Source: Chitinophaga pinensis (GTDB taxonomy: Bacteria > Bacteroidota > Bacteroidia > Chitinophagales > Chitinophagaceae). From it: a stretch of DNA of 64,000 bases. The translations under genes and the position numbers were made by a program. Of this stretch, positions 1-7,957 are shown piece by piece. Within the stretch, counting starts at the first letter, position 1. The number at the start of each line of letters is the position of its first letter. The notes beneath the pieces are model-generated. The model was not told where the DNA came from, made no database searches, and saw nothing but the letters and a program-made list of their open reading frames with translations. The DNA is taken from NCBI GenBank assembly GCA_902167325.1, contig LR632930.1:3348001-3412000 (forward strand). The letters run 5' to 3'.

Positions 1-458
1 TTCCGTTCGTTGTTGAAATAAGCGATATCGAGGTTCATCACGTTTTTGAATACGGTCTTGCGCAGGTTAAGGAGGGTATGGATGCGGAGGTTTTCCATCG
101 TCCTTTCCCCGAAGTATTTAAATATATTACTGATAATCACGGAGATAACGATCACGGTACACACGTACATGAGTGTCTTGTCCAGCCCCAGTTCGTTATT
201 CAGGCGGGAGGCGTGATAGTTCATGATATCGAACAGATCAAAACCGGTGGGTGGCTCAGGAAGGGTAGCGGGCATAATGGTGCCATCAGGACCGGGCTGT
301 CCGGCTTTGTTGGCATCAAACAGGGTGGAAAGCAGGGGAGCAACCAGTGCGAGGTTGAGGGTGCCGAACACCACTGCGATAATGGTAAAAAGTATATAGG
401 GAATTGCGTATTTCTCAATCGGTTTGGCAAACGACAATAGCCGGAAATATGTCTTCAT
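1..458 (-). CDS. ABC exporter (permease-ATPase half), N-terminal part
   Basis: The minus strand is open from an ATG at 458 to the window edge, giving the first 152 residues of a protein cut off by the window. Two hydrophobic segments (about residues 20-45 and 95-115) and the following sequence, which contains FKYFGERTMENLRIHTLLNL, match the start of the transmembrane domain of fused ABC exporters of the MsbA/multidrug type. A long loop lies between the first two helices, as is usual in Bacteroidota exporters. The nucleotide-binding domain would lie outside the window. The substrate cannot be told. The family call rests on the transmembrane domain only. Confidence 0.75.
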   Translation of the reverse strand, partial: MKTYFRLLSFAKPIEKYAIPYILFTIIAVVFGTLNLALVAPLLSTLFDANKAGQPGPDGTIMPATLPEPPTGFDLFDIMNYHASRLNNELGLDKTLMYVCTVIVISVIISNIFKYFGERTMENLRIHTLLNLRKTVFKNVMNLDIAYFNNER

Positions 459-520
459 GTACTGTTGCTCTGGTAAAACGTGCAAAGTTATGCATTATTT
501 GCCATATGGCACCCCGGAAA

Positions 521-901
521 TTACGCCTGCAGCACCAGTTCGCGGTGCAGTCTGTCGAGGGTATCTTCCGGGCCGGAACATAGTCCGGGATGCACCCTTG
601 AAGTTTGTAAAACGGTGCTGCGCATAGCGGTGAGCCAGCGGAAACGGCTGGCGGGGTCCATCTGGCCGATGGGGCCTTCGCCACGGCAGGTTTTCTCAAA
701 CCCGTTCACGATGGCCTGCAGCGCTTCGAGATCGAGGGTTGGACTGAAAGCGCGCAACCGGGCTTCATCCAGCGTGATTTTGCAGCCCAGATAGCGTTTT
801 TGCCTGCAGAACAGGATTACGCCCACGTTCATGAACTCTTCCCGCTCCACTTTCGGCACCACACGGATCACGGCGTATTCAAATAAGGGCTGTTCTGGCA
901 T
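521..901 (-). CDS. DUF3037 family protein
   Basis: This 126-residue protein begins MPEQPLFEYAVIRVVPKVER, and the pattern FEYAVIRVVP...EEFMNVGVIL is the hallmark of DUF3037. No enzymatic role is known for the family. The gene starts 23 bases inside the end of the upstream HipA-like kinase gene, so the two are almost certainly co-transcribed and translationally coupled. This kinase/DUF3037 pairing recurs in many genomes, which suggests a shared job such as a partner or regulator of the kinase. That role is an inference; no antitoxin-type DNA-binding motif is visible. Confidence 0.8.
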   Translation of the reverse strand: MPEQPLFEYAVIRVVPKVEREEFMNVGVILFCRQKRYLGCKITLDEARLRAFSPTLDLEALQAIVNGFEKTCRGEGPIGQMDPASRFRWLTAMRSTVLQTSRVHPGLCSGPEDTLDRLHRELVLQA

Positions 902-1673
902 GCAGGGCGGCGTTTAAAAAGTTATCGGCATGGGCTAGTCGGTTGGTGAGGAAGCGGAAATACACTTCCCTCACAGCATCTGCAGGTTCCCCGTGGGTAG
1001 TGAGCCACTCTCCGGGCAGCAGGGCTGTAATGGCACCGATGCGCTCCGGTGTGAGCAGCGGGCGCAGCAGGGCATCTGCTTCCCGCAGTTGCGTGGCAAA
1101 GGGCAGCAGTACATGATCTTTTACCTGTATGAAAGGCTTGAGCGACTGCTCTTCCCAGTTATCCCAGGAATGGTGGAAGTAGAGAGAGGCGCCATGGTCG
1201 ATGAGCCAAAGCTCACGGTTCCACCAGAGCATATTGGTATTCCGTGCAGTACGGTCCACATTGGTCAGCAGGCAGTCGAGCCAAACGATCTTCGATGCCA
1301 GCATCGAATCCACTTCGGTGGCATTGGGGTCGAAGGTAACGGCTCCGGAAAGGTAATGTAATGCCAGGTTGAGGCCTACGCTGGCTTTGAGCAGGTCCTG
1401 TATCTCTTCGTCGCCCTCCGTGCGGCCAAATGCTTCATCAAGATGGGCGAAAACGAGCTCCGGCACCCGGAGTCCTAATACCCGTGATATTTCCCCGCCA
1501 ATCAGCTCGGCAATGAGGGACTTTACACCCTGCCCCGCGCCCCTGAATTTCAGGACGTAGAGAAATCCGTCGTCGGCCTCAGCGATGGCTGGCAGTGAAC
1601 CCCCTTCGCGCAGTGGCGTCACATAGCGGGTAACATTGACGGTCCGCAGTTCATTTTGATGAGTAATGAGCAT
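879..1673 (-). CDS. HipA-like (HipA_2) Ser/Thr kinase family protein
   Basis: The 264-residue product is a compact HipA-type kinase without the N-terminal HipA subdomain. Visible kinase elements are LYVLKFRGAG (ATP-binding Lys, near residue 42), the catalytic loop LTNVDRTARNTNMLWW (Asp and Asn, residues about 136-151) and LWLIDHGASL, where DHG replaces DFG as metal-binding motif. HipA family kinases phosphorylate proteins such as glutamyl-tRNA synthetase; the target here is unknown. There is no HipB-like HTH gene next to it; the partner is the overlapping DUF3037 gene. Start chosen at the ATG at 1673, preceded by an A-rich stretch. Confidence 0.8.
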   Translation of the reverse strand: MLITHQNELRTVNVTRYVTPLREGGSLPAIAEADDGFLYVLKFRGAGQGVKSLIAELIGGEISRVLGLRVPELVFAHLDEAFGRTEGDEEIQDLLKASVGLNLALHYLSGAVTFDPNATEVDSMLASKIVWLDCLLTNVDRTARNTNMLWWNRELWLIDHGASLYFHHSWDNWEEQSLKPFIQVKDHVLLPFATQLREADALLRPLLTPERIGAITALLPGEWLTTHGEPADAVREVYFRFLTNRLAHADNFLNAALHARTALI

Positions 1674-1733
1674 ATCCTTTCACATGTAATCAGCGGAAAA
1701 TTAACATAAAAACAGGACATCCGGAGTAAAACC

Positions 1734-2372
1734 CTAATCGATGATCCGCTGGTTGCCTCCATCAATGACTAAAGCCTCGGTATCACCGAGGGGAAGGGTG
1801 CTGTATCCTGCAGCTTGCAGCTGCATATTGGCGAGGTGTGCGCCCTGTATAAAATCAGCATTATCGATGTGGGGGATGATGATGATCTGTGTGAGATTGA
1901 GTCCATCGAGCACCAGCTCAGGCGCGTCTTCCACATTATCCATCGCTTCAAAATATTCAATGGTGGGACCGGCAACGATAGCGCCGGCGCTCCAACCGCA
2001 AAATACCATGCCGCCCCGCACGAGCCGTCGTATCATTTCATCGGCCCCGCTGTGTTTAAGTATCCAGCGCAGGTAATAAGTGTTGCCTCCGCCGATCCAG
2101 ATCACATCTTTACCGGTAAGCCGTTGCATCAGCTGCTGAGGCCGCCGCTGCCAGATGCGGAGGTCGATCGGATCTACCTGATAACCCCGGCGTTTGAAGG
2201 ATTGACGGATGGAAAGCACCCAGTCTTCAGAATCGGGAATCACATCGGCCGCGTTTTCAATAAAAGCAATCCGGATGGCGGAAGCCTCTTTTCCGACAAG
2301 CTTGTCCAGCGCGGTAAACTGCCGTTCGTTGATGGACAGGGAATAAAGCAATAGTTTGGGCTGTTCGGGCAT
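1734..2372 (-). CDS. Peptidase E-like protein (family S51)
   Basis: The 212-residue protein carries the S51 signature: WIGGGNTYYL (residues about 92-101) and the nucleophile elbow FCGWSAGAIV with the catalytic Ser near residue 126, followed by IIIPHIDNAD, which provides a His. S51 enzymes are cytoplasmic serine peptidases that cleave Asp-X dipeptides (PepE) or act on cyanophycin. Length fits the family. It is divergent from the AraC-type gene at 2470. Substrate specificity cannot be decided from the sequence. Confidence 0.85.
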   Translation of the reverse strand: MPEQPKLLLYSLSINERQFTALDKLVGKEASAIRIAFIENAADVIPDSEDWVLSIRQSFKRRGYQVDPIDLRIWQRRPQQLMQRLTGKDVIWIGGGNTYYLRWILKHSGADEMIRRLVRGGMVFCGWSAGAIVAGPTIEYFEAMDNVEDAPELVLDGLNLTQIIIIPHIDNADFIQGAHLANMQLQAAGYSTLPLGDTEALVIDGGNQRIID

Positions 2373-2455
2373 ATTGTAAAGCTATGCTCATTTAAGATGG
2401 CAGACAGGTTGTATTATCGACAAAATAGCGGGGTATTTACGACATAATATTTTGG

Positions 2456-2463
2456 TACATTTG
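2456..2463 (+). promoter_or_regulatory. Bacteroidota -7 box (TACATTTG) for the AraC-type gene
   Basis: TACATTTG matches the Bacteroidota -7 consensus TAnnTTTG exactly. Only six bases separate it from the ATG at 2470, so transcription would begin at or very near the start codon. No clear -33 TTTG is seen at the expected distance. Confidence 0.45.
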
Positions 2464-2469
2464 TTTGCG

Positions 2470-3282
2470 ATGAACTACCGGCAACTTCCACCACCCACGG
2501 CCCTACGCCAGCATGTACAATATTGCTGGACACTGGAGAGCCATGCAGGTGAAGATGTGCAGATGTTCCGTACACTGGCCGACGCCTCGCCGGGCCTCAT
2601 TTTTCAGCATCCGGAGAAAGGCGTACTGTACCAGGAACAGAAAATTCTCCCTCCCGTTTTCCTTTACGGCCAATCTACCCGCCATGCCGGTCTCCGCCTC
2701 GAAGGGACCTTTTCTATCAGTGGAATGGTGCTTCGCCCCGGCGCACTGAGATCGGTGTTCGGACTCAATGCCGGGGAACTGACGGACGGTTGTATAGACG
2801 CATGTGAGTTGCAGCCTGCGCTGGCAGGCTGGCTGGAAGATACCGCTGCCGGTCCCGTGCCGGGAGCAGCACACCTGCAGGGGCTTTTTACATTCGTAGC
2901 CGGACAAATGGAGCGCAACCACCTCCGGCAGGATGCTGCCATGGAAACCGCCCTTGAAAGGATACAATCGATGCAGGGGGCACTGTCACTGAAAGATCTT
3001 CGCGATGAGCTGCGAATTACGGAACGGAGCTTCGAGCGCCGGTTCAAGCAATACACCGGTATCTCCCCCAAACTGTTTTCCCGCATTGCCCAGTTCCAGG
3101 CATCCCTGCAGCAACTGCGCGGCCAGCAATTCGATAAACTGTCTGACCTCGCATATGGGAACGATTATGCAGATCAGTCGCACTTCATTCGCGCCTTCCG
3201 TGAGTTTGCAGGGTGCAGTCCGCAGCGCTTCCTCGATGCAGGGCCGGTAACTGATAACTATTCCGCAGTGCTTTCCCGTTAA
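2470..3282 (+). CDS. AraC family transcriptional regulator
   Basis: The 270-residue protein has an N-terminal ligand-sensing domain of the DUF6597 type (residues about 5-110; GLRLEGTFSISGMVLRPGA) and a C-terminal AraC HTH (about 165-260) with ITERSFERRFKQYTGISPK and FADQSHFIRAF-like residues (YADQSHFIRAFREFAGCSP). It is expected to bind DNA and respond to a small molecule. I chose the ATG at 2470 over an in-frame upstream ATG at 2452, because MNYRQLPPP is the usual family start and the promoter -7 box overlaps the upstream codons. Likely targets are the downstream small redox genes. Confidence 0.85.
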   Translation: MNYRQLPPPTALRQHVQYCWTLESHAGEDVQMFRTLADASPGLIFQHPEKGVLYQEQKILPPVFLYGQSTRHAGLRLEGTFSISGMVLRPGALRSVFGLNAGELTDGCIDACELQPALAGWLEDTAAGPVPGAAHLQGLFTFVAGQMERNHLRQDAAMETALERIQSMQGALSLKDLRDELRITERSFERRFKQYTGISPKLFSRIAQFQASLQQLRGQQFDKLSDLAYGNDYADQSHFIRAFREFAGCSPQRFLDAGPVTDNYSAVLSR

Positions 3283-3316
3283 TGGCTTTCCCGTTTACTT
3301 TGTCGGTTTTGTTCTA

Positions 3317-3345
3317 TTTGTCCCGTTGCGGCGATGGTAGCTTTG
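3317..3345 (+). promoter_or_regulatory. Housekeeping Bacteroidota promoter
   Basis: TTTG at 3317-3320 and TAGCTTTG at 3338-3345 are separated by 17 bases, an exact match to the -33/-7 consensus of the Bacteroidota primary sigma factor. Transcription would start near 3349, about 13 bases before the ATG at 3362. Confidence 0.75.
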
Positions 3346-3361
3346 TTAAAAATAAGCACCC

Positions 3362-4000
3362 ATGCAACTCATCATTTTCGGCGCCAGCGGCGGAACAGGC
3401 CGCCACCTTACTGAACAGGCCCTTGCCGCGGGCCACCGTGTTACTGCATTTGTCCGCAATCCTGAAAAGCTCGGTATCGATCATCCGCTGCTTACCAAAG
3501 TAGCAGGCGATGCATTGGATGAAGCGGCCGTGCGGGAGGCTGTGAAAGGGCACGATGTTGTGCTTTCCACACTTGGTTCACCGGCCAATAAGATAGGAAC
3601 CATCCGCTCTCAGGGCACGCTTAATATTGTAAAGGCCATGCAGGCTGCCGGTATCCGCCGCTTTGTGTGCCAGACATCGCTGGGGTATGGCGACAGCCGG
3701 CCGGCGCTGCGCCGTACACCATTCGTGTTCAGGTATATCATTGTACCGTTTATATTGAAGAAAGGCTTCGCCGACCACGCCCTGCAGGAAACGCATGTAC
3801 GCAACAGCGGGCTGGACTGGGTAATTGTACGCCCCGGCAACTTAACCGACGGGCCGTTGACGGAACAGTACCGCCACGGATTCACGCCAACCGATTCCCG
3901 TATCCAGGTGAAGGTTTCCCGTGCTGATGTGGCGCATTTTATGTTACAGCAAATTAAATCTCATGCATATCTCAGACAAACACCCGGTATCTCTTACTGA
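3362..4000 (+). CDS. NAD(P)H-binding SDR-like oxidoreductase
   Basis: The 212-residue protein starts with a Rossmann fingerprint IIFGASGGTGRHL (residues 4-16), followed by the acidic/basic cofactor-selective region FVRNPEK, and has the VIVRPGNLTDGP motif (residues about 155-167) of atypical SDRs of the NAD(P)H-binding/NmrA type. Such proteins bind NADPH and act as reductases or redox sensors; the substrate is unknown. It is the first gene of an apparent two-gene operon with the DUF1772 gene, whose start overlaps its 3' end by 38 bases. Confidence 0.8.
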   Translation: MQLIIFGASGGTGRHLTEQALAAGHRVTAFVRNPEKLGIDHPLLTKVAGDALDEAAVREAVKGHDVVLSTLGSPANKIGTIRSQGTLNIVKAMQAAGIRRFVCQTSLGYGDSRPALRRTPFVFRYIIVPFILKKGFADHALQETHVRNSGLDWVIVRPGNLTDGPLTEQYRHGFTPTDSRIQVKVSRADVAHFMLQQIKSHAYLRQTPGISY

Positions 4001-4490
4001 GGGCTTCCCCGGTATCGTACTGCTTGTGGCAACGGTAGCCACGTGTCTTTCCGCGGGAATCTTTTACGCCTACGCCGTGTCAGTAGTGCCTGGCATTGGG
4101 CGGTTGAAAGATGGCGTTTACCTTACCGCGATCCAGTCAATAAACCGGGCTATTCTGAATCCCTGGTTCCTCATCGTGTTTATGGCGCCGGTATTCCTAC
4201 TGCCATTCAGTGCATGGCAACAATTTGCCCGGCCGGCAGATGCAGCCCTGTGGATGCTGATTGCGGCAGCCGCCTTGTATATTATTGGTGTGTTCGGGGT
4301 AACGGTAGCGTGTAATGTACCGCTGAATGAGTGGTTGGATAAGCAGGACCTTGCTGCAGCGGGAGAGGGTACGCTGAAAGAGTGGCGGCTTCGTTTTGAG
4401 GCGCCCTGGAACCAGTGGAACCTCGTGCGCACGGTGGCTTCAGTTCTGGCAGCGGTACTGTCGGTTTGGGCAACCCTGAGACTGCGGTAG
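3963..4490 (+). CDS. DUF1772 (anthrone oxygenase-like) membrane protein
   Basis: The product is about 175 residues with four hydrophobic helices (about residues 12-35, 55-75, 85-105 and 145-165). The first helix with FYAYAVSVVPGI, the CNVPLNEWL motif after the third helix, and the final helix match DUF1772, a family that includes fungal anthrone oxygenases. I selected the ATG at 3963 because the longer ORF start at 3921 would add residues translated from the other frame of the upstream gene. The overlap with the NAD(P)H-binding gene suggests coupled expression. Confidence 0.75.
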   Translation: MHISDKHPVSLTEGFPGIVLLVATVATCLSAGIFYAYAVSVVPGIGRLKDGVYLTAIQSINRAILNPWFLIVFMAPVFLLPFSAWQQFARPADAALWMLIAAAALYIIGVFGVTVACNVPLNEWLDKQDLAAAGEGTLKEWRLRFEAPWNQWNLVRTVASVLAAVLSVWATLRLR

Positions 4491-4496
4491 TGAACC

Positions 4497-4524
4497 TTTG
4501 CCCTGCGTCATCCGTTTACTTTCG
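4497..4524 (+). promoter_or_regulatory. Bacteroidota promoter for the amidohydrolase gene
   Basis: TTTG at 4497-4500 and TACTTTCG at 4517-4524 are spaced by 16 bases. The -7 box has one mismatch to TAnnTTTG. It sits 33 bases before the ATG at 4557. Confidence 0.6.
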
Positions 4525-4556
4525 GAACACGGCCCTCGGCCCCAAAACTATCCGAT

Positions 4557-5891
4557 ATGAAATGGATCCTTTTTAGCTGGATGCTGCTGGCAGCAGGCAT
4601 GTTACACGCGCAGGACAAGAAACCTCCTGTTACGCTGCTCACCAACGTGCGCATATTTACCGGTAAAGACGCCGCTCCCTTCAGCGGGAATGTGTTGGTG
4701 ACAGGTAACACCATCACAAAAATATCTGCCGGCCCTATTGCCACAGACCGTAGTATGAATACCACGATCATCGACGGCAAAGGCCAGTTCCTGATGCCCG
4801 GCCTTATTGATGCGCATTACCATTGCATGTTCGCCAATGTTCCGCAGATGGCGGCGCTTACCAAAGATTTCGGGTTTGTAGCTATTATGGCTGCAGCCAA
4901 TGCGAAAGATGTGCTCATGCGCGGGTTCACCAGTGTCAGGGATATGGGTGGCCCGGTATTCGGACTAAAGGATGCGATTGATGCAGGCATTACACCAGGG
5001 CCAAGGATCTGGCCTTCCGGAGCGTTTATCAGTCAAACGGGAGGGCACGGCGATTTCCGGCTGCCATATGAGATACCCAAGTCCGGCAACGATCCCCTGA
5101 GCTATTCTGAGCGTATCCGTGCGGCGGCCATTGCGGATGGTACAAATGCCGTGCTGCTGCGGTCGCGGGAGCAGCTGATGGCCGGGGCCAGCCAGCTGAA
5201 GCTTATGGCGGGCGGTGGCGTTATGTCTACCTACGACCCTATCGACGTAAGCCAGTATACCGAAGCGGAGTTTCATGCGGCGGTGGAAGCGGCAGACAAC
5301 TGGGGGACCTATGTAACCGTTCACGCCTATACGCCCAAAGCCATACAAACTGCTATCAAAGCAGGTGTAAAATGCATCGAGCACGGGCAACTGGCAGATG
5401 AGGCTACCGCGAAACTGATTGCGGACAAAGGTGTGTGGTGGTCGCTGCAGCCTTTTATCGACGATGAAGACAGTAACCCGGCTACAGGAGAGAACCGGGA
5501 GAAGCAGCTGGAAATGTACAGTGGTACCGATGAGGCATTTGCATTTGCAAAGAAGTACAAAGTGAAAATGGCCTGGGGTACAGATGCACTGTTCAATGCA
5601 AAACTTGCAAAGCGCCAGGGTGCAAGGCTGGTGGCGATGACACGGTGGTTTCAGCCGGCGGAGATATTACGTATAGCCACGAAGAATAATGGTGAACTGC
5701 TGGCGCTTTCCGGGCGCAGGGCACCTTATAAGGGCAAACTGGGGGTGCTGGAAGAAGGTGCACTGGCCGATATGATCCTTGTTAATGGTGACCCTACGAA
5801 GGAGATCAAACTGATGGAAGACCCGGAAAAGAACCTGTCATTTATTATGAAAGACGGCGTGATCTATAAAAATACCCTTTCCCAACCCTGA
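4557..5891 (+). CDS. Secreted metal-dependent amidohydrolase
   Basis: The 444-residue protein has a signal peptide (residues 1-18, cleavage likely at LHA-Q). The metal site HxH appears as GLIDAHYHC (about residue 83), followed by further ligands in VTVHAYTP and KCIEHGQLAD, and the final Asp in MAWGTDALFN (about residue 343). A small beta-sandwich surrounds the barrel at both ends. The family includes imidazolonepropionase-like hydrolases and Xaa-Pro/Xaa-Arg dipeptidases. Export to the periplasm and this sequence type suggest a dipeptidase or cyclic-amide hydrolase; the substrate is not known. Confidence 0.85.
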   Translation: MKWILFSWMLLAAGMLHAQDKKPPVTLLTNVRIFTGKDAAPFSGNVLVTGNTITKISAGPIATDRSMNTTIIDGKGQFLMPGLIDAHYHCMFANVPQMAALTKDFGFVAIMAAANAKDVLMRGFTSVRDMGGPVFGLKDAIDAGITPGPRIWPSGAFISQTGGHGDFRLPYEIPKSGNDPLSYSERIRAAAIADGTNAVLLRSREQLMAGASQLKLMAGGGVMSTYDPIDVSQYTEAEFHAAVEAADNWGTYVTVHAYTPKAIQTAIKAGVKCIEHGQLADEATAKLIADKGVWWSLQPFIDDEDSNPATGENREKQLEMYSGTDEAFAFAKKYKVKMAWGTDALFNAKLAKRQGARLVAMTRWFQPAEILRIATKNNGELLALSGRRAPYKGKLGVLEEGALADMILVNGDPTKEIKLMEDPEKNLSFIMKDGVIYKNTLSQP

Positions 5892-5932
5892 GTGTCGCAT
5901 TTAACCCCTTATTTTGGCTGAAACATACGCGG

Positions 5933-5960
5933 CTTGTCCGGAATTAGTGCGGTAGTTTTG
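5933..5960 (+). promoter_or_regulatory. Bacteroidota promoter for the DoxX-like gene
   Basis: CTTG at 5933-5936 and TAGTTTTG at 5953-5960 are spaced by 16 bases. The -7 box is a full match. The ATG follows at 5992. Confidence 0.6.
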
Positions 5961-5991
5961 TGTCAGACAATAACGCTTAAAACGCTAACCA

Positions 5992-6378
5992 ATGAAACCT
6001 AACACAATCAAAACAACGTACTGGATCAGCACTGTAATATTCGCACTCATGGCCTTTATGGATGGCATTGGCGGCGTAACCCGCCAGCAGGCCGGTATCG
6101 ATGTCATGCATCACCTGGGATACCCTGTGTACTTCCTCAGCATTGCCGGTGTTGCGAAATTACTGGGCGCTGCAGCCATTTTACAGACCCGCTTCCGTGC
6201 TATTAAAGAATGGGCTTATGCCGGGTTTGCATTCAATTTCATCGGCGGATTCGCTTCCCGTGCTTTTATGGGCGATCCCACTTTCGAAGTGATCTTCCCC
6301 ATTATTATGCTCGCCATAATGTTTGTACCGTACTATTTCTGGAAAAAGTATGAACAGGTAAGATACGCTATTGCCTGA
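5992..6378 (+). CDS. DoxX-like membrane protein
   Basis: The 128-residue protein has four hydrophobic segments (about residues 10-28, 45-68, 74-92 and 98-116). GYPVYFLSIAGVAKLLGA in the second helix is the characteristic DoxX_2 motif. DoxX-like proteins are small inner-membrane proteins linked to quinone or redox homeostasis; the exact role of this one is unknown. It stands alone between its own promoter and a terminator. Confidence 0.8.
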   Translation: MKPNTIKTTYWISTVIFALMAFMDGIGGVTRQQAGIDVMHHLGYPVYFLSIAGVAKLLGAAAILQTRFRAIKEWAYAGFAFNFIGGFASRAFMGDPTFEVIFPIIMLAIMFVPYYFWKKYEQVRYAIA

Positions 6379-6405
6379 GTGCAATGCGTTTGCATATTGA
6401 CAACC

Positions 6406-6440
6406 GCCGGTCTGTTTTTGAAGCAGACCGGCATTTTATT
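6406..6440 (+). terminator. Rho-independent terminator after the DoxX-like gene
   Basis: GCCGGTCTG at 6406-6414 pairs with CAGACCGGC at 6424-6432, followed by a T-rich tail. Confidence 0.8.
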
Positions 6441-6519
6441 TTTGTATATTCAGTTCATGTAAATCTCCCCTGTATCCCTGACCACGTTTTGTGCTTTTGC
6501 AGGTATCAGTGAGGATGCT

Positions 6520-6765
6520 ATGGTTACCTATAGCATACTGACACCTGATGATAAAAAACTGTACTATGCCGTTTTCCTGCGTGATGGTGGCAAGCTGCGG
6601 CTGGTTTACGTGCTGCCCCGGGGCGGAAGTGCTGCCAGATCGCTCCTCACATTCTATCAGGTTGATCATAATGGCCTGATAAGGGGAAATGAAGTGGAGA
6701 ATGCGTCTGATTTAATCTGGGACGTTGGGTACCAATGGCAGGGAGCTGTTTTGAAGTACAATTAG
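6520..6765 (+). CDS. Small hypothetical protein, start uncertain
   Basis: An 81-residue reading frame begins at the ATG at 6520. It looks beta-rich (YSILTPDDKKLYYAVFLRDG and KLRLVYVLPR) and has codon use like its neighbours. I do not recognise it. The frame stays open upstream to a TAA near 6460, and that extra stretch encodes VSLTTFCAFAG, which resembles a signal-peptide core without a start codon. The gene may therefore be a 5'-truncated remnant, or begin at a non-ATG codon. It lies alone between a terminator and the promoter of the next gene. Confidence 0.4.
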   Translation: MVTYSILTPDDKKLYYAVFLRDGGKLRLVYVLPRGGSAARSLLTFYQVDHNGLIRGNEVENASDLIWDVGYQWQGAVLKYN

Positions 6766-6794
6766 ATTACCGTTTGTAATAAATATTAAAAAGA

Positions 6795-6822
6795 TTGCGG
6801 GATAAATATATTTTTATGTTTA
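6795..6822 (+). promoter_or_regulatory. Probable Bacteroidota promoter for the Gfo/Idh/MocA gene
   Basis: TTG at 6795-6797 and TATGTTTA at 6815-6822 have a 17-base spacer. The -7 box matches seven of eight consensus-type positions. The region around it is very AT-rich; the ATG is at 6866. Confidence 0.45.
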
Positions 6823-6865
6823 AATAAAGCCCACGTTAGTAAAAACATAAAAATAGATATCCCGT

Positions 6866-7906
6866 ATGCAACAAGGACATCCCCGCAGGACATTCCTCAA
6901 AACGGCCGCCCTTTCCGGGTTAGGTCTGGCTTTTTCCGGTAAATTATCAGCATTGCAGGCCCTGGCTGGCGCTTCGGGCAAACGCATCGGCGTAATAGGG
7001 CTCGATACCGAGCACGGCCCTCACTTCGCGCGGATCCTCAACGCTGCAGATGCGGGCGACAAGTACGGTGGTATGCGTGTTACAGTAGCCTATCCCCACG
7101 GGAGCCGCAGCATCAAATCCAGTATGGACATGATTCCTAAAAACACGGCGGCCATCAAGGCGCAGGGAGTAACCGTGGTGGATTCCATCGCTGCGCTCCT
7201 GCTGCAGTGCGATCTCGTGATGCTGGAAACCAATGATGGTACCGAACACCTGGCTCAGGCGCTGGAAGTGTTCCGCTCCGGCAAGCCTGTGTTTATCGAT
7301 AAACCGGTGGCGGCATCGCTCACGGATGTGCTTACCATTTACCGCGCAGCGCATCATTACAAAGTACCGGTATTCTCTTCCAGCACCCTGCGCTACATTG
7401 AAAGCGTGCAGGAAGTGCGTAATGGTAAGATCGGTAAGGTGAAAGCGGCAGATATTTTCACGCCCACACCCACAGAGCCTTCGCACCCGGATCTGTACTG
7501 GTATGGCATCCATGGTGTGGAAATGCTCTTTACCATGCTCGGCCCTGATTGCCGCCGGGTAACGCACTTTCAGGCAGGTGATACGGATATGGTGGTAGGA
7601 GAATGGGAGGGTGGCCGCACGGGTACGCTCCGTGGCGTACGTTCGGATATGTGGAACTTCGGCGGCCATGCCTTTGGAGACAAAGGGCATATGCCTCTGG
7701 GCGATTTCACGGGCTATGCGCCCCTGATGCCTCCGATCATCGAATTCTTCCAGAAGAGTGTGCCTCCGGCACCTGAAGCAGAAACCATTGGCATTTACGC
7801 TTTTATGGATGCTGCACAGGAAAGCCGCCTGAAGAAAGGTGCCCCTGTTCTGATGGCAGATATCATGAAGAAGGCGCAGAAAGCCGCAATGAAGAAAAGC
7901 ATTTAA
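6866..7906 (+). CDS. Tat-exported Gfo/Idh/MocA family oxidoreductase
   Basis: The 346-residue protein starts with a twin-arginine signal (HPRRTFLKTAALSGLGLAF), so it is folded with its cofactor before export to the periplasm. The Rossmann region follows (IGVIGLDTEHG, with a modified glycine motif), then the DKP motif in VFIDKPVAAS (about residue 147), which supplies the catalytic Lys of this NAD(P)-dependent sugar oxidoreductase family, and YWYGIHGVEML with the conserved His. The partner substrate is probably a sugar or cyclitol. It is a single-gene unit with its own terminator. Confidence 0.85.
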   Translation: MQQGHPRRTFLKTAALSGLGLAFSGKLSALQALAGASGKRIGVIGLDTEHGPHFARILNAADAGDKYGGMRVTVAYPHGSRSIKSSMDMIPKNTAAIKAQGVTVVDSIAALLLQCDLVMLETNDGTEHLAQALEVFRSGKPVFIDKPVAASLTDVLTIYRAAHHYKVPVFSSSTLRYIESVQEVRNGKIGKVKAADIFTPTPTEPSHPDLYWYGIHGVEMLFTMLGPDCRRVTHFQAGDTDMVVGEWEGGRTGTLRGVRSDMWNFGGHAFGDKGHMPLGDFTGYAPLMPPIIEFFQKSVPPAPEAETIGIYAFMDAAQESRLKKGAPVLMADIMKKAQKAAMKKSI

Positions 7907-7923
7907 CGCTTCGTAGTTATATA

Positions 7924-7956
7924 GTCCCGGCAGGCCTTACCTGCCGGGACTTTTTT
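7924..7956 (+). terminator. Rho-independent terminator
   Basis: GTCCCGGCAGG at 7924-7934 pairs perfectly with CCTGCCGGGAC at 7940-7950 and is followed by six T. It ends the plus-strand oxidoreductase gene; the hairpin also lies just beyond the stop of the convergent SDR gene. Confidence 0.9.
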
Positions 7957-7957
7957 A

